Notes under the pieces: generated by a model
Told to the model about the DNA's origin: nothing
The model's input: the letters and a program-made list of their open reading frames with translations, nothing else
Databases searched by the model: none
In this document: in pieces, positions 44,311-53,745 of the stretch
Position numbering within the stretch: the stretch's first letter is position 1
How the letters are laid out: each line of letters starts with the position of its first letter
Origin: Streptomyces cyaneus
Lineage (GTDB): Bacteria; Actinomycetota; Actinomycetes; Streptomycetales; Streptomycetaceae
DNA length: 64,000 nucleotides
Direction: 5' to 3'
NCBI RefSeq assembly: GCF_004028635.1
Contig: NZ_RQJW01000003.1
Span: forward strand, 62,001 to 126,000
Program-made: the position numbers and the translations under genes

Positions 44311-44488
44311 GACTTCCTCACCCTGCTGCGCCGGCCGGTGGCGGCATTCCTGCACGCCCAGGCGGTCGTGGTCCCCTGCGACCACGACCAGATCCACCAC
44401 GCCCGCACAGTCCGCAAGTTCATCGCCGCCCATCCCGGGGTGCACCTGTGGTACGACGCCCGCTACAGCCGGCCGCATCACGACCCGC
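44311..44488 (+). pseudogene. IS630-family transposase fragment
   Basis: DFLTLLRRPVAAFLHAQAVVVPCDHDQIHHARTVRKFIAAHPGVHLWYDARYSRPHHDP matches the catalytic part of Streptomyces IS630-type transposases (V.C D...IHHA..VR..LAAHP...L.Y.ARYSPHDNPVE). It stops just before the expected Glu and abuts the 3' end of the PucR gene (stop 44491). The second catalytic Asp position (CDHDQ) is retained, but there is no start and no N-terminus. Confidence 0.68.
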
Positions 44489-44490
44489 CC

Positions 44491-45759
44491 TCACTCCCAC
44501 GCCCCCGACAGCATCCGGGCCACGACCGCGCTCAGTACGCGCACGCCATTCGTCGAGCCCGGGTCGATGCCGGTCAGCTCCCGTACTCGGCGGAGGCGGT
44601 AGTCGACGGTGCGGGTGTGGACGTTGAGGGCCGTGGCCGTGGTGCCCCGGTGCATGTCGTGGTGGTAGTAGGCGTCGAGTGTGAGAAGGAGGTCGGAGCC
44701 GTCCTGCAGGCGGCGGGCCACCGTGCGGAGCCAGTCGTCGACGAACGGGATGTCCGCGACGGCGAGTTCGACGAAGACGTCCGCCACGGTGTGCGCCCGC
44801 AGTCGGGCGGACGGTCGGCTCAGCGGGGCCGCCCTGCTGATCCGGCGGGCGCGTTCGAGGGCGCCGGTGAGGTCGGCGAGCGGTGCGGTGGCGGTACCGA
44901 CGGCGCAGGGGCGGGCGAGGGCCTGGGCGAAATCCCGTACGAGTGCGGGTAAATCGGGCCCGTCGGGTAACAGGTCGTGGGAGTCGGATGGACCGGGCAA
45001 GAGGTCGGGTACCGTTTTCCCGGCGTCGGACGGACGCGGAGCCAGGACGACCAGTTCTCCCCTCTCGTAACCGTTTTCCGGGGCCCACGTCACAGGTACT
45101 CGGTGCGTTTTCACCAGGGTCTCGATCTCGTTTTCCAGGGCGGGATCGGCGACGGTCGGACGGTCCGGCACACGGAAGACGGTTACCGCGTAATAGTCGG
45201 ACACATCCATGTCCACCACCGAGGCGAGTTCGGCGGCCACAGAATCCCCGGCCAGCAATGACCGGGCCAGCAGGGCAACCTGCTCGGCATACGGCAGCCG
45301 GCGCCGCAGCACCGTCACGAATCCTTGGCGGTAGGCGCCGATGCCGCGCTCGCCCTGCAGGGCGAACCAGGTCATCATCCGCATCAGTTCCTCGACACTG
45401 CCGCCGCGCTGGGTGGCGGTGACCTCGTTGATCTCGCGCAGCATCAGCGCGGTGTGCACCCGCAGCACCCGTTGTCGCGCGTCGAGCGACATGCCCGCCC
45501 CGGCGCGCAGCTCGCCCATCGCGGAGATGTAGCTCAGATCGTCGTCCCTCAACTCGGTGTTGTCCGGCGACAGTTCGTCCGTGCGACGACGGAACCAGAC
45601 CGCATGCTCCAACGTCTGCGCCATGGCGCGCGGATCCGTGTCCAGGATCCCGAACTCCGGGATCTCCCGTACATACGTCTCGACCTCCCTGCGGGCGTTG
45701 GCCGTCGCCCGCCGGGCCAGCTCGGCGAAGAGGCTCCCCATGAGCGGTGAGCATGCCAT
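44491..45759 (-). CDS. PucR-like transcriptional regulator
   Basis: 422 residues. N-terminal helical sensor (REVETYVREIPEFGIL, FRRRTDELSPDNTEL), a central GGDEF-like or CdaR-type region of unclear fold, and a C-terminal PucR HTH (LLLTLDAYYHHDMHRGTTATALNVHTRTVDYRLRRVRELTGIDP). ATG 45759 or ATG 45741 are both possible; GGGCGG lies before the first. It is divergent from the DUF4394 gene (about 320 bp apart). The 3' end sits against an IS630 fragment, so the last residues may have been affected by insertion, but the HTH is complete. Confidence 0.85.
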   Translation of the reverse strand: MACSPLMGSLFAELARRATANARREVETYVREIPEFGILDTDPRAMAQTLEHAVWFRRRTDELSPDNTELRDDDLSYISAMGELRAGAGMSLDARQRVLRVHTALMLREINEVTATQRGGSVEELMRMMTWFALQGERGIGAYRQGFVTVLRRRLPYAEQVALLARSLLAGDSVAAELASVVDMDVSDYYAVTVFRVPDRPTVADPALENEIETLVKTHRVPVTWAPENGYERGELVVLAPRPSDAGKTVPDLLPGPSDSHDLLPDGPDLPALVRDFAQALARPCAVGTATAPLADLTGALERARRISRAAPLSRPSARLRAHTVADVFVELAVADIPFVDDWLRTVARRLQDGSDLLLTLDAYYHHDMHRGTTATALNVHTRTVDYRLRRVRELTGIDPGSTNGVRVLSAVVARMLSGAWE

Positions 45760-46077
45760 TCCGCCCGAACGGGCGGACAGACGAAATCCGGACGCCGTTT
45801 ATCACTTCGCATAAATCCATGACGGGCGTATCGCCGGAGCCTTTGTCACTGTGCACAGAATTACCGGACTGGGGCGTTTCCGCCACCGGTTCCGCTTGTA
45901 GAGGCGGAGTGAAGTAGGTTTAATGGGGGCCATGTACCCGCCCGTTGGGGGAGAACCACGGTGATCATTCCGGCGCGATTTCTGGCGATCGGTACGGGCT
46001 GGGCACAGTAATTTCTCATCCGCACGTCACTCGTGACGCCACACGTTGGCGTTTTCTCAAACGGGAGGGAAAAACCG

Positions 46078-46953
46078 ATGAAAGCGGGCATGAGAAAGAG
46101 AATCGCGGCGGCGCTCGCGGTCATGGCTACGTCGACGGCGCTCATGCTGAGCGCACCGGGCTCCGCCTCGGCCGCGCCCGCAGCCGCCCCCAGCCTTCGC
46201 GCGTTCGGCATCAGCGGTGACGGCACCCTGATGGCCACGTTCACGACCGACCGTCCGGACGTGCTCAACTGGGTGCGGGTCATCACCGGGCTCAGCGGTG
46301 ACACCGCCCTGGTCGGCATCGACTTCCGGGTCCAGGACGGCCTGATGTACGGCGTCGGCAACAAGGGCGGTATCTACACCATCAAGACCCCGCCGGCCAC
46401 CACGGACGTCGTCGTCACCAAGGTGTCCCAGCTCCAGTACGCGCTGAACGGCACGACATTCGGCGTCGACTTCAACCCTGCGGCCGACCGGCTCCGCGTG
46501 ATCAGTGACAATGGCCAGAACCTGCGGCACAACCTGAACGATCACACCACCATCCAGGACCTGAACCTCACGACCCCACCGACCGAGGGCACGACCAAGG
46601 GCGTCACAGCCGCCGCGTACACGAACAACGACCTCAACGCGGCCACCGCGACCACCCTGTTCGACGTCAACACGACCAGCGACCAGGTCGTCATCCAGTC
46701 CCCGGCCAACAACGGCACACTCGCCCCGACCGGCAGCCTCGGCATCGACGCCCAGCTCAAGGCCGGCATGGACATCTACAGCACCCTGAGCGGCGGCAAG
46801 ACGGTCGACAACGCCGCCTTCGCCTCCCTCACCCCGTACGGCGCCAGCACCCCGACGCTCTACACGGTCAACCTGCTCACCGGTGCGGTGACCCCGATCT
46901 ACCAATTCCCGCTGAACATCACGGACATAGCCATCTCCCTCACCGGCAGCTGA
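46078..46953 (+). CDS. Secreted DUF4394 domain protein
   Basis: 291 residues. Signal peptide MRKRIAAALAVMATSTALMLSAPGSASA. The mature part is a repeat-rich beta domain of DUF4394 type: FGISGDGTLMATFTTDRPDVLNWVRVITGLSGDTALVGIDFRVQDGLMYGVGNKGGIYTI, VDFNPAADRLRVISDNGQNLRHNL. Family members are secreted with unknown role. GGGAGG precedes ATG 46078. A strong hairpin follows the stop. The divergent PucR gene may regulate it. Confidence 0.9.
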   Translation: MKAGMRKRIAAALAVMATSTALMLSAPGSASAAPAAAPSLRAFGISGDGTLMATFTTDRPDVLNWVRVITGLSGDTALVGIDFRVQDGLMYGVGNKGGIYTIKTPPATTDVVVTKVSQLQYALNGTTFGVDFNPAADRLRVISDNGQNLRHNLNDHTTIQDLNLTTPPTEGTTKGVTAAAYTNNDLNAATATTLFDVNTTSDQVVIQSPANNGTLAPTGSLGIDAQLKAGMDIYSTLSGGKTVDNAAFASLTPYGASTPTLYTVNLLTGAVTPIYQFPLNITDIAISLTGS

Positions 46954-46974
46954 TCCCCTCCCGCACAGCGCCTG

Positions 46975-47014
46975 CTCGCCGCGGCCGGGTCGCTCATTCC
47001 CGGTTCGCGGCGAG
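46975..47014 (+). terminator. Strong hairpin after the DUF4394 gene
   Basis: CTCGCCGCG (46975-46983) pairs perfectly with CGCGGCGAG (47006-47014), and inside it CCGGG pairs with CCCGG, leaving a 9-base loop. It begins 22 bp after the stop. No U-tract, but the stem is long and GC-rich, fitting actinomycete terminators. Confidence 0.75.
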
Positions 47015-47708
47015 ATCCAGGGCGATGTCGACGATCAGCAGCGGGGCGGCCCTCGGTCTGAGCAGGGCGGCCGGAGACCTCCGGCCGCCCCCACCGATCC
47101 CGCCTCTGGGAAGCTGCGCATGGCGGACTGCGAAGTGCCACCAACTCATCCAGAGAGACGACGGCGGCTTCGTCCTTCTGGCCAGTCTGGCCGCGTGCTT
47201 CTTCGTAGTTGAGCCTCAACCGCCCTTGGTTCAGGCAGGCCCGGGTCGGCGCCACGGGGACTGCCCGCGAGTCGAGTGACGCGGCTCATGGGGGCTGGCT
47301 CCTACAGCCCCGACGATGAACGGCACGATCCCGGGAACGTCGGGGACTGGCAACTCTGGTACACCGTCGAGCGGCTCTGACCCTGCCGCGCTCGCCGGGG
47401 GGGGACGGAAGCACACGCAGCGGGCGTGGCCGGACAGCGGCACGCCCGCGCAGCGTTTCCAGCGTGCGCGCATGTCGACTCCCTGCTGGGGCGGCGTATG
47501 GCCAAGGCTTGGCGGAGGCGCCCATCGAGATGACGAAAGTGCCGAACTGCGGCCACGTACCGTCGTCGAGCCGGCGGTGACCGTCAACAACTGGTGGTTC
47601 TGTTGACTGGGTCCGCCACCACGTGTCACTCAGGGCCGAGAGCCCCTTGCTTCACGGGAGGGCAAGGACGTTCACCGATTCGCGGCTCTGCGCCGGACGG
47701 TTCACGGG
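47015..47708. other. Intergenic 694 bp, nothing recognised
   Basis: Minus-strand RLDDGTWPQFGTFVISMGAS near 47520-47580 looks protein-like but has no recognisable family and runs into low complexity. It may be decayed coding DNA. Confidence 0.35.
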
Positions 47709-48245
47709 TCAGCCGGTGCCAGCGGCGCGGCGCGTTTGCCGGTTCCCCCGTTGGCGCCACTCATGGAAGGGGGCGACCCTTGCCAGGCCAGGGTGGACGT
47801 CCGCCAGGCCGTCGGCGAAGTCGGCGGCCAGCGTGGTCAGCATGGCCATGAGTTCACCCTGAGGAAGTCGCTCCCACTCCGGGTCCGGCACCCACTGTGT
47901 GCGCGAGGCGCAGTGAATGGCCACGGCCTCGCCTTCCGGGCGGAAGGTCAGCGTTCTCTCGACGCCCTGGGAGTAGAGGTCGATCTCCACCTCCCGATGC
48001 GCCCTCAGCCCCGCAAGCAGATCCGGGAACTGCTCCATGAACGCGGACAGGTCGTACGCCACGTCGAGCGGCCACTCCGGCGTACCGAAGCCGCTCATGT
48101 GGAAGCTGCCGCCCCCGGCCTCGGCGAGAGCTTCGCACGCCTCCATGACCAGGGTTTCGTACTCCGCGTCCGGTTCCGGAGGGACCGGGGCGCCGGCAGG
48201 GGCACCCCTGGGTACAGGTGGGCGGAACGAAACCGAAAAGCTCAT
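47709..48245 (-). CDS. Candidate immunity protein next to a toxin-like gene
   Basis: 178 residues, acidic, no signal peptide or membrane helix: ETLVMEACEALAEAGGGSFHMSGFGTPEWPLDVAYDLSAFMEQFPDLL, then a strand-rich half (EIDLYSQGVERTLTFRPEGEAVAIH) and a helical WVPDPEWERLPQGELMAMLTTLAADF. I do not recognise the family. It lies 16 bp downstream of a membrane-anchored toxin-like gene on the same strand, the usual place and size for an immunity gene. ATG 48245 has GAGG at close spacing; an upstream start at 48275 is possible. Confidence 0.6.
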   Translation of the reverse strand: MSFSVSFRPPVPRGAPAGAPVPPEPDAEYETLVMEACEALAEAGGGSFHMSGFGTPEWPLDVAYDLSAFMEQFPDLLAGLRAHREVEIDLYSQGVERTLTFRPEGEAVAIHCASRTQWVPDPEWERLPQGELMAMLTTLAADFADGLADVHPGLARVAPFHEWRQRGNRQTRRAAGTG

Positions 48246-48261
48246 GACCTCAAGTTTCCTA

Positions 48262-50340
48262 TTATTCCAGGTCAACGACCGGGTATGCCGTGCGATAGAG
48301 CCCGCCCGGGCCCGGGACGAGGGTAGCCGCCCGGGCAGCGACGATGGCTCCGTCCGGCATGATCACCTGTCCGAGCCCCTCCGGGATGGGCACCGTGCGG
48401 GGGCCGGAGCCGGGTACGTGCGCGCTGCGCAGGAACTGCGCGGCGGCGTCGTTGTCCAGCCACTGCCCTTGCTGGTTGCCGGTGCTTCGGGCGCGATCGG
48501 TCAGCTTCTTCGTGTTCTTCGCGCCTGCGCCATGGGTCTTGAAGCTGTGCCCGAAGGTCTTCACGCTCTTGGCCGACCAGTTCACACAGTCTTCGTCACC
48601 GGCGGTCTTGGCGGTCTGCGCCGCAGGCCAGGCCGACGGGTTGTGGCCTGCCAAGGCTGCGGTGTGCCGGACTTCCTGGACGCCGCCTCGGACCGGATCC
48701 TCGGCGATGCCGGGGATGTGGTGGGTCGCCCCCGAGGCGCCGCGGGAGGTGGGGCAGTTCGCGCCGTCGCGTTCCTGCCGCACCTTGTCGACCAGCCTCT
48801 TGACCTCGATCGTCGCCAGGGCGCGGGCGGTGATCAGGGTGTCGGCGCGGTAGGGGACCTGATACTGGACCGGGCGGCCGCCGCTGGCCCGGGAGCGGGC
48901 CCGTGCCTCGGCCTTCTTCTGCGCCTCGACCGAGGCGAAGGTGGGACCGGCGCCAGGGCTGGAACAGGACAGACTGCCGGAGACGCTGGTGCTGGTGACC
49001 GCGAAGGAGCTTTGCGGGCTGGTGCACTGGCCCGCGGGCCTGCCGTCGATGCTGAAGGAGGCGGTCATCACCGCGGTGACCTTGCCGTCCACCAGACGGC
49101 TCTTGGCACTGGTGGTGATCTGCCCGGCGAAGCTGTTCCTGGCCGTGCACCCGCCTGGGCCGCAGTGCACCGTTCCCGAACCGGTTAGGTTCAGGGTGAT
49201 GCCCCTGTCGGTGGCGTTGTTCAGCTCCTTTGCCTGCTTCTCCAGGGTGTCGAACATGGTGTCGGCGGCATCCCCGGTGACGGGCGCCAGGTCCAGGCCG
49301 TCGGAATCGCTGCCTTTGAGTGGGCCGTCCGTCACCTCGGGGGTTTTGAAGGGGTCCTCGTCCTCGGAGGCTCTCTGGGCCGTGGCGTGAGCGAACCGGG
49401 CCGAGGCCGGCTCAGTCGCGCCACCGGAGGCCTTGGCCGGCCAAGAGGGGCCGTAGGGCTCCATGCGCAGCAACCGGTGGGGCTTGTTCTCGGTGACGAG
49501 GAGACGGCCCATCGAGGTGTCCAGCGCGAGGGCGGGAGTGCCGTTCACCGTGGGCGGCTTGGCGGATTCGCTGGGTGCAGGCGTGTTCTCCAGCGCGTTC
49601 AGGGCCTTGGCGAGCTGGATCGCGAGCAGGGCCGGGGACGGCCTGCGTCCGACGACCTCCTGCGTCTCGCGGATGCCGCTCTCCTCCGCGACCGCCCATG
49701 TGCCGGAGGCTTCCGCGCCTGGCTCCGTACCCTGGGCCAGTCCCTTGTAGCGGGTGAAGGTCCTGCCACCGATGTGCAGGATCTCGCGGTCAAGTCCGCC
49801 GCTGCCCAAGCCGCTGGTGCCGAAGCTGCTGCCGGAGGCGGTGACAGTGATGTCCCGCTTCATCAGGCCGACGACGGAGTCCTGGTATCGCAGGCCGGGA
49901 GAATCGGCCAGCGCGGCCACGGCCTGCCGGAACGGCCCCAGGTCCCGCTTGGCCTCCGGCGCCTTTGAGCCTGAGGCGTTGTTCCAGACCAGCAGCCCGA
50001 CGATCAGCGCGACGATCAGCACACCGACGCCGCCGAAGAGCAGGAAGCGCCCGCGCCGCTCGGCGGGCAGCAGTCGCCGTCCCTGCCCGCCCGGCGGCGG
50101 AGACGGCCAGCCGTAGGGGGCGCCGTGGGGGGCGGGCGGTGGGGCGGGTAGGCCCTGCCGGGGCGGGCCCTGTGGCGGTGGCCCAAACGCGCCGGGCGGA
50201 GCGGCGTATGCGGAGTACTGGGGTGGGGCGGCCGGAAGGGCTGGGAGCGGCGGCCCGAAAGTGCCGGGCTGCGGCTCGTAGGGGGAATCCTGCTGTGGCT
50301 GGCCCGTCGGGGGCCGGTGTGCGTCTTCATGCTCCGTCAA
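48262..50340 (-). CDS. Membrane-anchored protein with polymorphic-toxin-like C-terminus
   Basis: About 692 residues. Order: Pro/Gly/Gln-rich cytoplasmic region (1-90), one helix (FLLFGGVGVLIVALIVGLLVW, about 97-117), an exported LppX-like pair of beta domains (FRQAVAALADSPGLRYQDSV, then a second copy-like GITLNLTGSGTVHCG), a Cys-containing middle, and a C-terminal 130 residues reading GHSFKTHGAGAKNTKKLTDRARSTGNQQGQWLDNDAAAQFL, GLGQVIMPDGAIVAA, GLYRTAYPV. That last part resembles C-terminal nuclease-like domains of polymorphic toxins (paired His, QGQWLDN, VxxDGxxxxA); the exact class is not identified. TTG 50340 follows GGGGGAT; the frame is open from 50376. Confidence 0.6.
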   Translation of the reverse strand: MTEHEDAHRPPTGQPQQDSPYEPQPGTFGPPLPALPAAPPQYSAYAAPPGAFGPPPQGPPRQGLPAPPPAPHGAPYGWPSPPPGGQGRRLLPAERRGRFLLFGGVGVLIVALIVGLLVWNNASGSKAPEAKRDLGPFRQAVAALADSPGLRYQDSVVGLMKRDITVTASGSSFGTSGLGSGGLDREILHIGGRTFTRYKGLAQGTEPGAEASGTWAVAEESGIRETQEVVGRRPSPALLAIQLAKALNALENTPAPSESAKPPTVNGTPALALDTSMGRLLVTENKPHRLLRMEPYGPSWPAKASGGATEPASARFAHATAQRASEDEDPFKTPEVTDGPLKGSDSDGLDLAPVTGDAADTMFDTLEKQAKELNNATDRGITLNLTGSGTVHCGPGGCTARNSFAGQITTSAKSRLVDGKVTAVMTASFSIDGRPAGQCTSPQSSFAVTSTSVSGSLSCSSPGAGPTFASVEAQKKAEARARSRASGGRPVQYQVPYRADTLITARALATIEVKRLVDKVRQERDGANCPTSRGASGATHHIPGIAEDPVRGGVQEVRHTAALAGHNPSAWPAAQTAKTAGDEDCVNWSAKSVKTFGHSFKTHGAGAKNTKKLTDRARSTGNQQGQWLDNDAAAQFLRSAHVPGSGPRTVPIPEGLGQVIMPDGAIVAARAATLVPGPGGLYRTAYPVVDLE

Positions 50341-50456
50341 GGTGATCCCCCGTGTGGTCCGCGAGCCGCCCTCCAAAGGGGCAGCGCCCTTGCGCCCTGA
50401 CTCTCATGGCCGCGCCGAAGCCCGGAACGGGTATCGGCGGCGGCAGGATTCGATCG

Positions 50457-51239
50457 CTACGCAATAGTGTGGAGTTGACGCAGCGTCACGCGCCGCTGCT
50501 TTCCGGACATCCGGTCCTGGACGCGTCGCGGGCCGATCGCCCACTTGGCCTGGACCCGGTAACGGCCCTGCGCCGCGGGCTCCACCTTCACGTCCGGATC
50601 CGGGATGCCCACCGAGAATGCCTCGACGGTGATCGGCTTGCCCAACTCGGCGGCGTACGCGGAGAACACGGCCGGCGGCCGGGGTCGTGGTGGTGAACTC
50701 CTCGACCGACGCGGACCAGCCCAGCGCAAACTCCAGGACAGTCGACTCCCCCGGCGCCTCAGGGAGCGCCGGTCTCCGAACGCGGGTGTCCTGACATGAC
50801 CGGGACCTCCCGTCCGATGCGGCGTATGGCTGCGCGGCTTGCGCGACTCCACCGCGTACGCCCGTACGGCCCCTTCCCGCACGATCAGCCCCAGACTGCG
50901 GCTCTCCCCGGACATCGGCTGCGCCGGCGTCCAGGCCCAGGTTCCCCCGGGGAACTGGTTGCGCGAACCGACCCCAGTCCACTTCGCCCTGTCCTCCGCT
51001 ACTCGTCCCGCCCCCAGCGAGGCGATCACAGGCCGGCCCGTGACGCAGACAGCGGGCCGGGTGACGGCCACGACCTCGGTGGGGACGTCGCGCCAGGGGG
51101 CGCGCCATGTGTTGGAGCGCCGGAGCCGGCTGTCGGTGACGGCTGAGAAGTGAGCCAGTAGCGGCGGAAGCACCTCATGCGTCTGAGCCGTCAAGGAGTC
51201 GGATCTCCGCTCCCCGCCGCGTCCACGGACGATGTTCAC
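50457..51239 (-). pseudogene. Unknown protein with two compensating frame changes
   Basis: The first part (FPGGTWAWTPAQPMSGESRSLGLIVREGAVRAYAVESR) and the last part (AYAAELGKPITVEAFSVGIPDPDVKVEPAAQGRYRVQAKWAIGPRRV) are in one frame. The middle (RRPALPEAPGESTVLEFALGWSASVEEFTTTTPAAGRV) is in another, between about 50690 and 50815. Joined, they make one smooth protein of unknown family. Either two opposite indels accumulated or the assembly has two local errors. It sits upstream of the toxin-like gene on the same strand. Confidence 0.55.
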
Positions 51240-51459
51240 TCTCAGTCGCTTGCACTCCCCCGGGGCTCCAGCCGCGGTCCGGGCCCGGTGCCGCCTCGCC
51301 CAGAGCCGAGCACCCCTTGCCTCCCGCGCGTCGCCGCCGTACGCTCACGGAGCATACCGACCAGACGGTACGTCATTGCAGGCACCGCGGCGCACGCAGA
51401 CGGGCAGCCGCCGACCGTCCCCCGCCGATCCACCGCGACCGTCTGAGGAGCCGCCGAAG

Positions 51460-52467
51460 ATGAGCACGATCAACCACCAGGTGCGCCTGGCCGCGCGTCC
51501 CGTGGGCGACCCTCGGCCCACCGACTGGGAGCACGTGGAGGAGACGGTCGGGGAACCCGGCGACGGCGAATTCCTGGTGCAGGTGCTCTGTCTCTCGATC
51601 GATCCGGCGATGCGCGGCTGGATGAACGCGGGCAGGTCCTACATCCGCCCGGTGGAGATCGGTGAGGTCATGCGCGCGGGTGCGGTGGGACGCGTGATCG
51701 CCTCTCGGCACTCCGGTTTCGCGGTCGGCGACCATGTGTCGGGGTCCTTCGGTGTGCAGGAGTACTGCCTGTCGGGCGGGCGCAGCGTCACCAAGGTCGA
51801 TCCGGCAGCGGCCCCCCTGCCCACGTATCTCGGCGCTCTCGGCATGTCGGGCCTGACCGCCTACTTCGGCTTGATCGACATCGGACGTCCCGAGCCCGGC
51901 CAGACGGTCGTCGTCTCGGGTGCGGCAGGAGCGGTCGGCAGCGTCGTCGGTCAGATCGCCAAGATCCTGGGCTGCCGGGTCATCGGCATCGCCGGTGGCG
52001 AGGCCAAGTGCCGACTCGTGGTCGACGAATTCGGGTTCGACGCCGCGATCGACTACAAGAGCGAGGACGTCCGCAAGGCGCTGCGCGACCAGGCTCCCAG
52101 CGGTGTGGACGTGTACTTCGACAACGTCGGTGGCGACGTCCTGGACGCCGTACTGCCACGGCTGGCGCGCGGCGCCCGCGTCATCGTCTGCGGAGCCGTC
52201 TCCCAGTACAACAGCGCCTCGCCGCAGGGTCCCGCCAACTACCTGTCGCTGCTGGTCAACCGGGCCACCATGACGGGCATGGTGGTCTTCGACTACGCCG
52301 ACCGGTACGCCGAGGGCACTGCGCGGCTCGCCACGTGGCGGGCCGAGGGCCGACTGAAGTCCCTCGAGGACGTGGTGTCAGGTGGAGTGGCCGAGTTCCC
52401 CGACACCCTGATGCGCCCGTTCCGTGGTGAAAACCACGGCAAGCTCGTGCTGAAGATCGCGGACTGA
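51460..52467 (+). CDS. NADP-dependent oxidoreductase (MDR, leukotriene B4 dehydrogenase-like)
   Basis: 335 residues, zinc-free MDR enzyme reducing conjugated enones or quinones. Substrate-domain landmarks SIDPAMRGWMNAGRSYIRPVEIGEVMRAGAVG. Cofactor motif SGAAGAVGSVVGQIAK, then IGIAGGEAKCRLVVDEFGFDAAIDYK (Lys after the second strand favours NADP) and YFDNVGGDVLDAVL. GAGGAG precedes ATG 51460. It is followed after 25 bp by a zinc alcohol dehydrogenase, probably one transcript. Confidence 0.93.
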   Translation: MSTINHQVRLAARPVGDPRPTDWEHVEETVGEPGDGEFLVQVLCLSIDPAMRGWMNAGRSYIRPVEIGEVMRAGAVGRVIASRHSGFAVGDHVSGSFGVQEYCLSGGRSVTKVDPAAAPLPTYLGALGMSGLTAYFGLIDIGRPEPGQTVVVSGAAGAVGSVVGQIAKILGCRVIGIAGGEAKCRLVVDEFGFDAAIDYKSEDVRKALRDQAPSGVDVYFDNVGGDVLDAVLPRLARGARVIVCGAVSQYNSASPQGPANYLSLLVNRATMTGMVVFDYADRYAEGTARLATWRAEGRLKSLEDVVSGGVAEFPDTLMRPFRGENHGKLVLKIAD

Positions 52468-52492
52468 CCGGGCAGAGAGGAAGGAGAAACCG

Positions 52493-53545
52493 ATGAAGGC
52501 ACTGACCTACCACGGCCGTCACGACATTCGCTACGGGGACGTCCCCGACCCGGCCGTCACCAGCCCCACCGACGCGGTCGTCCAGGTGACCACAGCCGGC
52601 ATCTGCGGCAGTGACCTGCACATATACGCCGGCAACCCGTTCAGCCCGGAACTCGGCTACACACCGGGACACGAGTGCGTGGGCGTGGTGGTCGACACCG
52701 GTGACCAGGTCACCCGCTTCAAGCCCGGCGACCGGGTCCTGGTGCCCGCCTCGGCCGGCTGCACGCGGTGCCGGTCGTGCGCGGCCGGGTTCACCGCCCG
52801 GTGCGAGCGCGCCAAGTCCAGCACAGAGCTCTGCTACGGCGTCAGTCCACAACTCCCCGGCAGCCAGGCCCAGGGCCTCGCGGTGCCGTATGCCGACATC
52901 AACCTGGTGCACCTGCCCGAGGGCATCTCCGACGAGGCCGCCGTCGTCCTGACGGACAACGCCCCCACGGCCTGGTACGGCTGCCGCCGTGCCCGCATCC
53001 AGCCCGGAGAGACCGTCCTGGTCATCGGCCTCGGCCCGGTCGGCCTGATGGCCGCCCAGTCCGCCTTCGCGATGGGCGCCGCGCGTGTGCTCGGCGCGGA
53101 CCTGGTCGCGGAGCGCCGCGCCTTCGCCGCCACCTTGGGGGTCGAACCGGTGGAGGGCGCGGACGCGAAGGCCGTCATACGGGAGATGACCGGCGGACGC
53201 GGACCGGACGCGGTGGTGGAGGCCGTGGGCTCCGACGCCACCATCGAGCTGGCCCTCAAGGCCGTCAGGCCGGCCGGCCGGGTCAGCGTCATCGGAGTCA
53301 GCCAGAACAAGGCATTTCCCTTCCACATGGGGCTGGCTCAGATCAAGGAACTCGAGTTCGCCATCGGGCTCTGCTCGATCCACTACGAACTCCCGGCCCT
53401 GATCGCCCTCGCCCAGGCCGGCCGGATCAAGCCGGAGGTCGTGGTGTCCCACCACTTCCCTCTCTCCCAGGGCCCCGCGGCGTACGAACTCTTCGCCAGC
53501 CGCTCCGACGGCGTCCGCAAGATCCTTCTCGACCCCACCGGCTGA
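52493..53545 (+). CDS. Zinc-dependent alcohol dehydrogenase (MDR family)
   Basis: 350 residues. Catalytic zinc in GICGSDLHIYAG and GHECVG, structural Cys cluster CTRCRSCAAGFTARC, cofactor motif IGLGPVGLMA followed by Asp in GADLVAERR, so NAD-dependent. AAGGAG precedes the ATG. Likely makes a carbonyl from an alcohol, while the upstream reductase acts on an unsaturated carbonyl; a shared catabolic route is plausible but not shown. Confidence 0.94.
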   Translation: MKALTYHGRHDIRYGDVPDPAVTSPTDAVVQVTTAGICGSDLHIYAGNPFSPELGYTPGHECVGVVVDTGDQVTRFKPGDRVLVPASAGCTRCRSCAAGFTARCERAKSSTELCYGVSPQLPGSQAQGLAVPYADINLVHLPEGISDEAAVVLTDNAPTAWYGCRRARIQPGETVLVIGLGPVGLMAAQSAFAMGAARVLGADLVAERRAFAATLGVEPVEGADAKAVIREMTGGRGPDAVVEAVGSDATIELALKAVRPAGRVSVIGVSQNKAFPFHMGLAQIKELEFAIGLCSIHYELPALIALAQAGRIKPEVVVSHHFPLSQGPAAYELFASRSDGVRKILLDPTG

Positions 53546-53745
53546 CCCGCCCTCGTCGGTCCGCCGTCGGGTGAGGAACTCGCCGTACCGGCACGGGGGG
53601 GGAGGCGGTTCCGGCAGGTATGGCGAGACGGCCTCTCGACGGGCAAGCATGCGTGCGTGGGCGGGGCCCGTCGGCTGTGCGCCTGTGCGCGTGGTGTGGA
53701 TGGCACTGGGGGCGCTCAAGCGTTGCAAGCACCGACCTGATGGGA

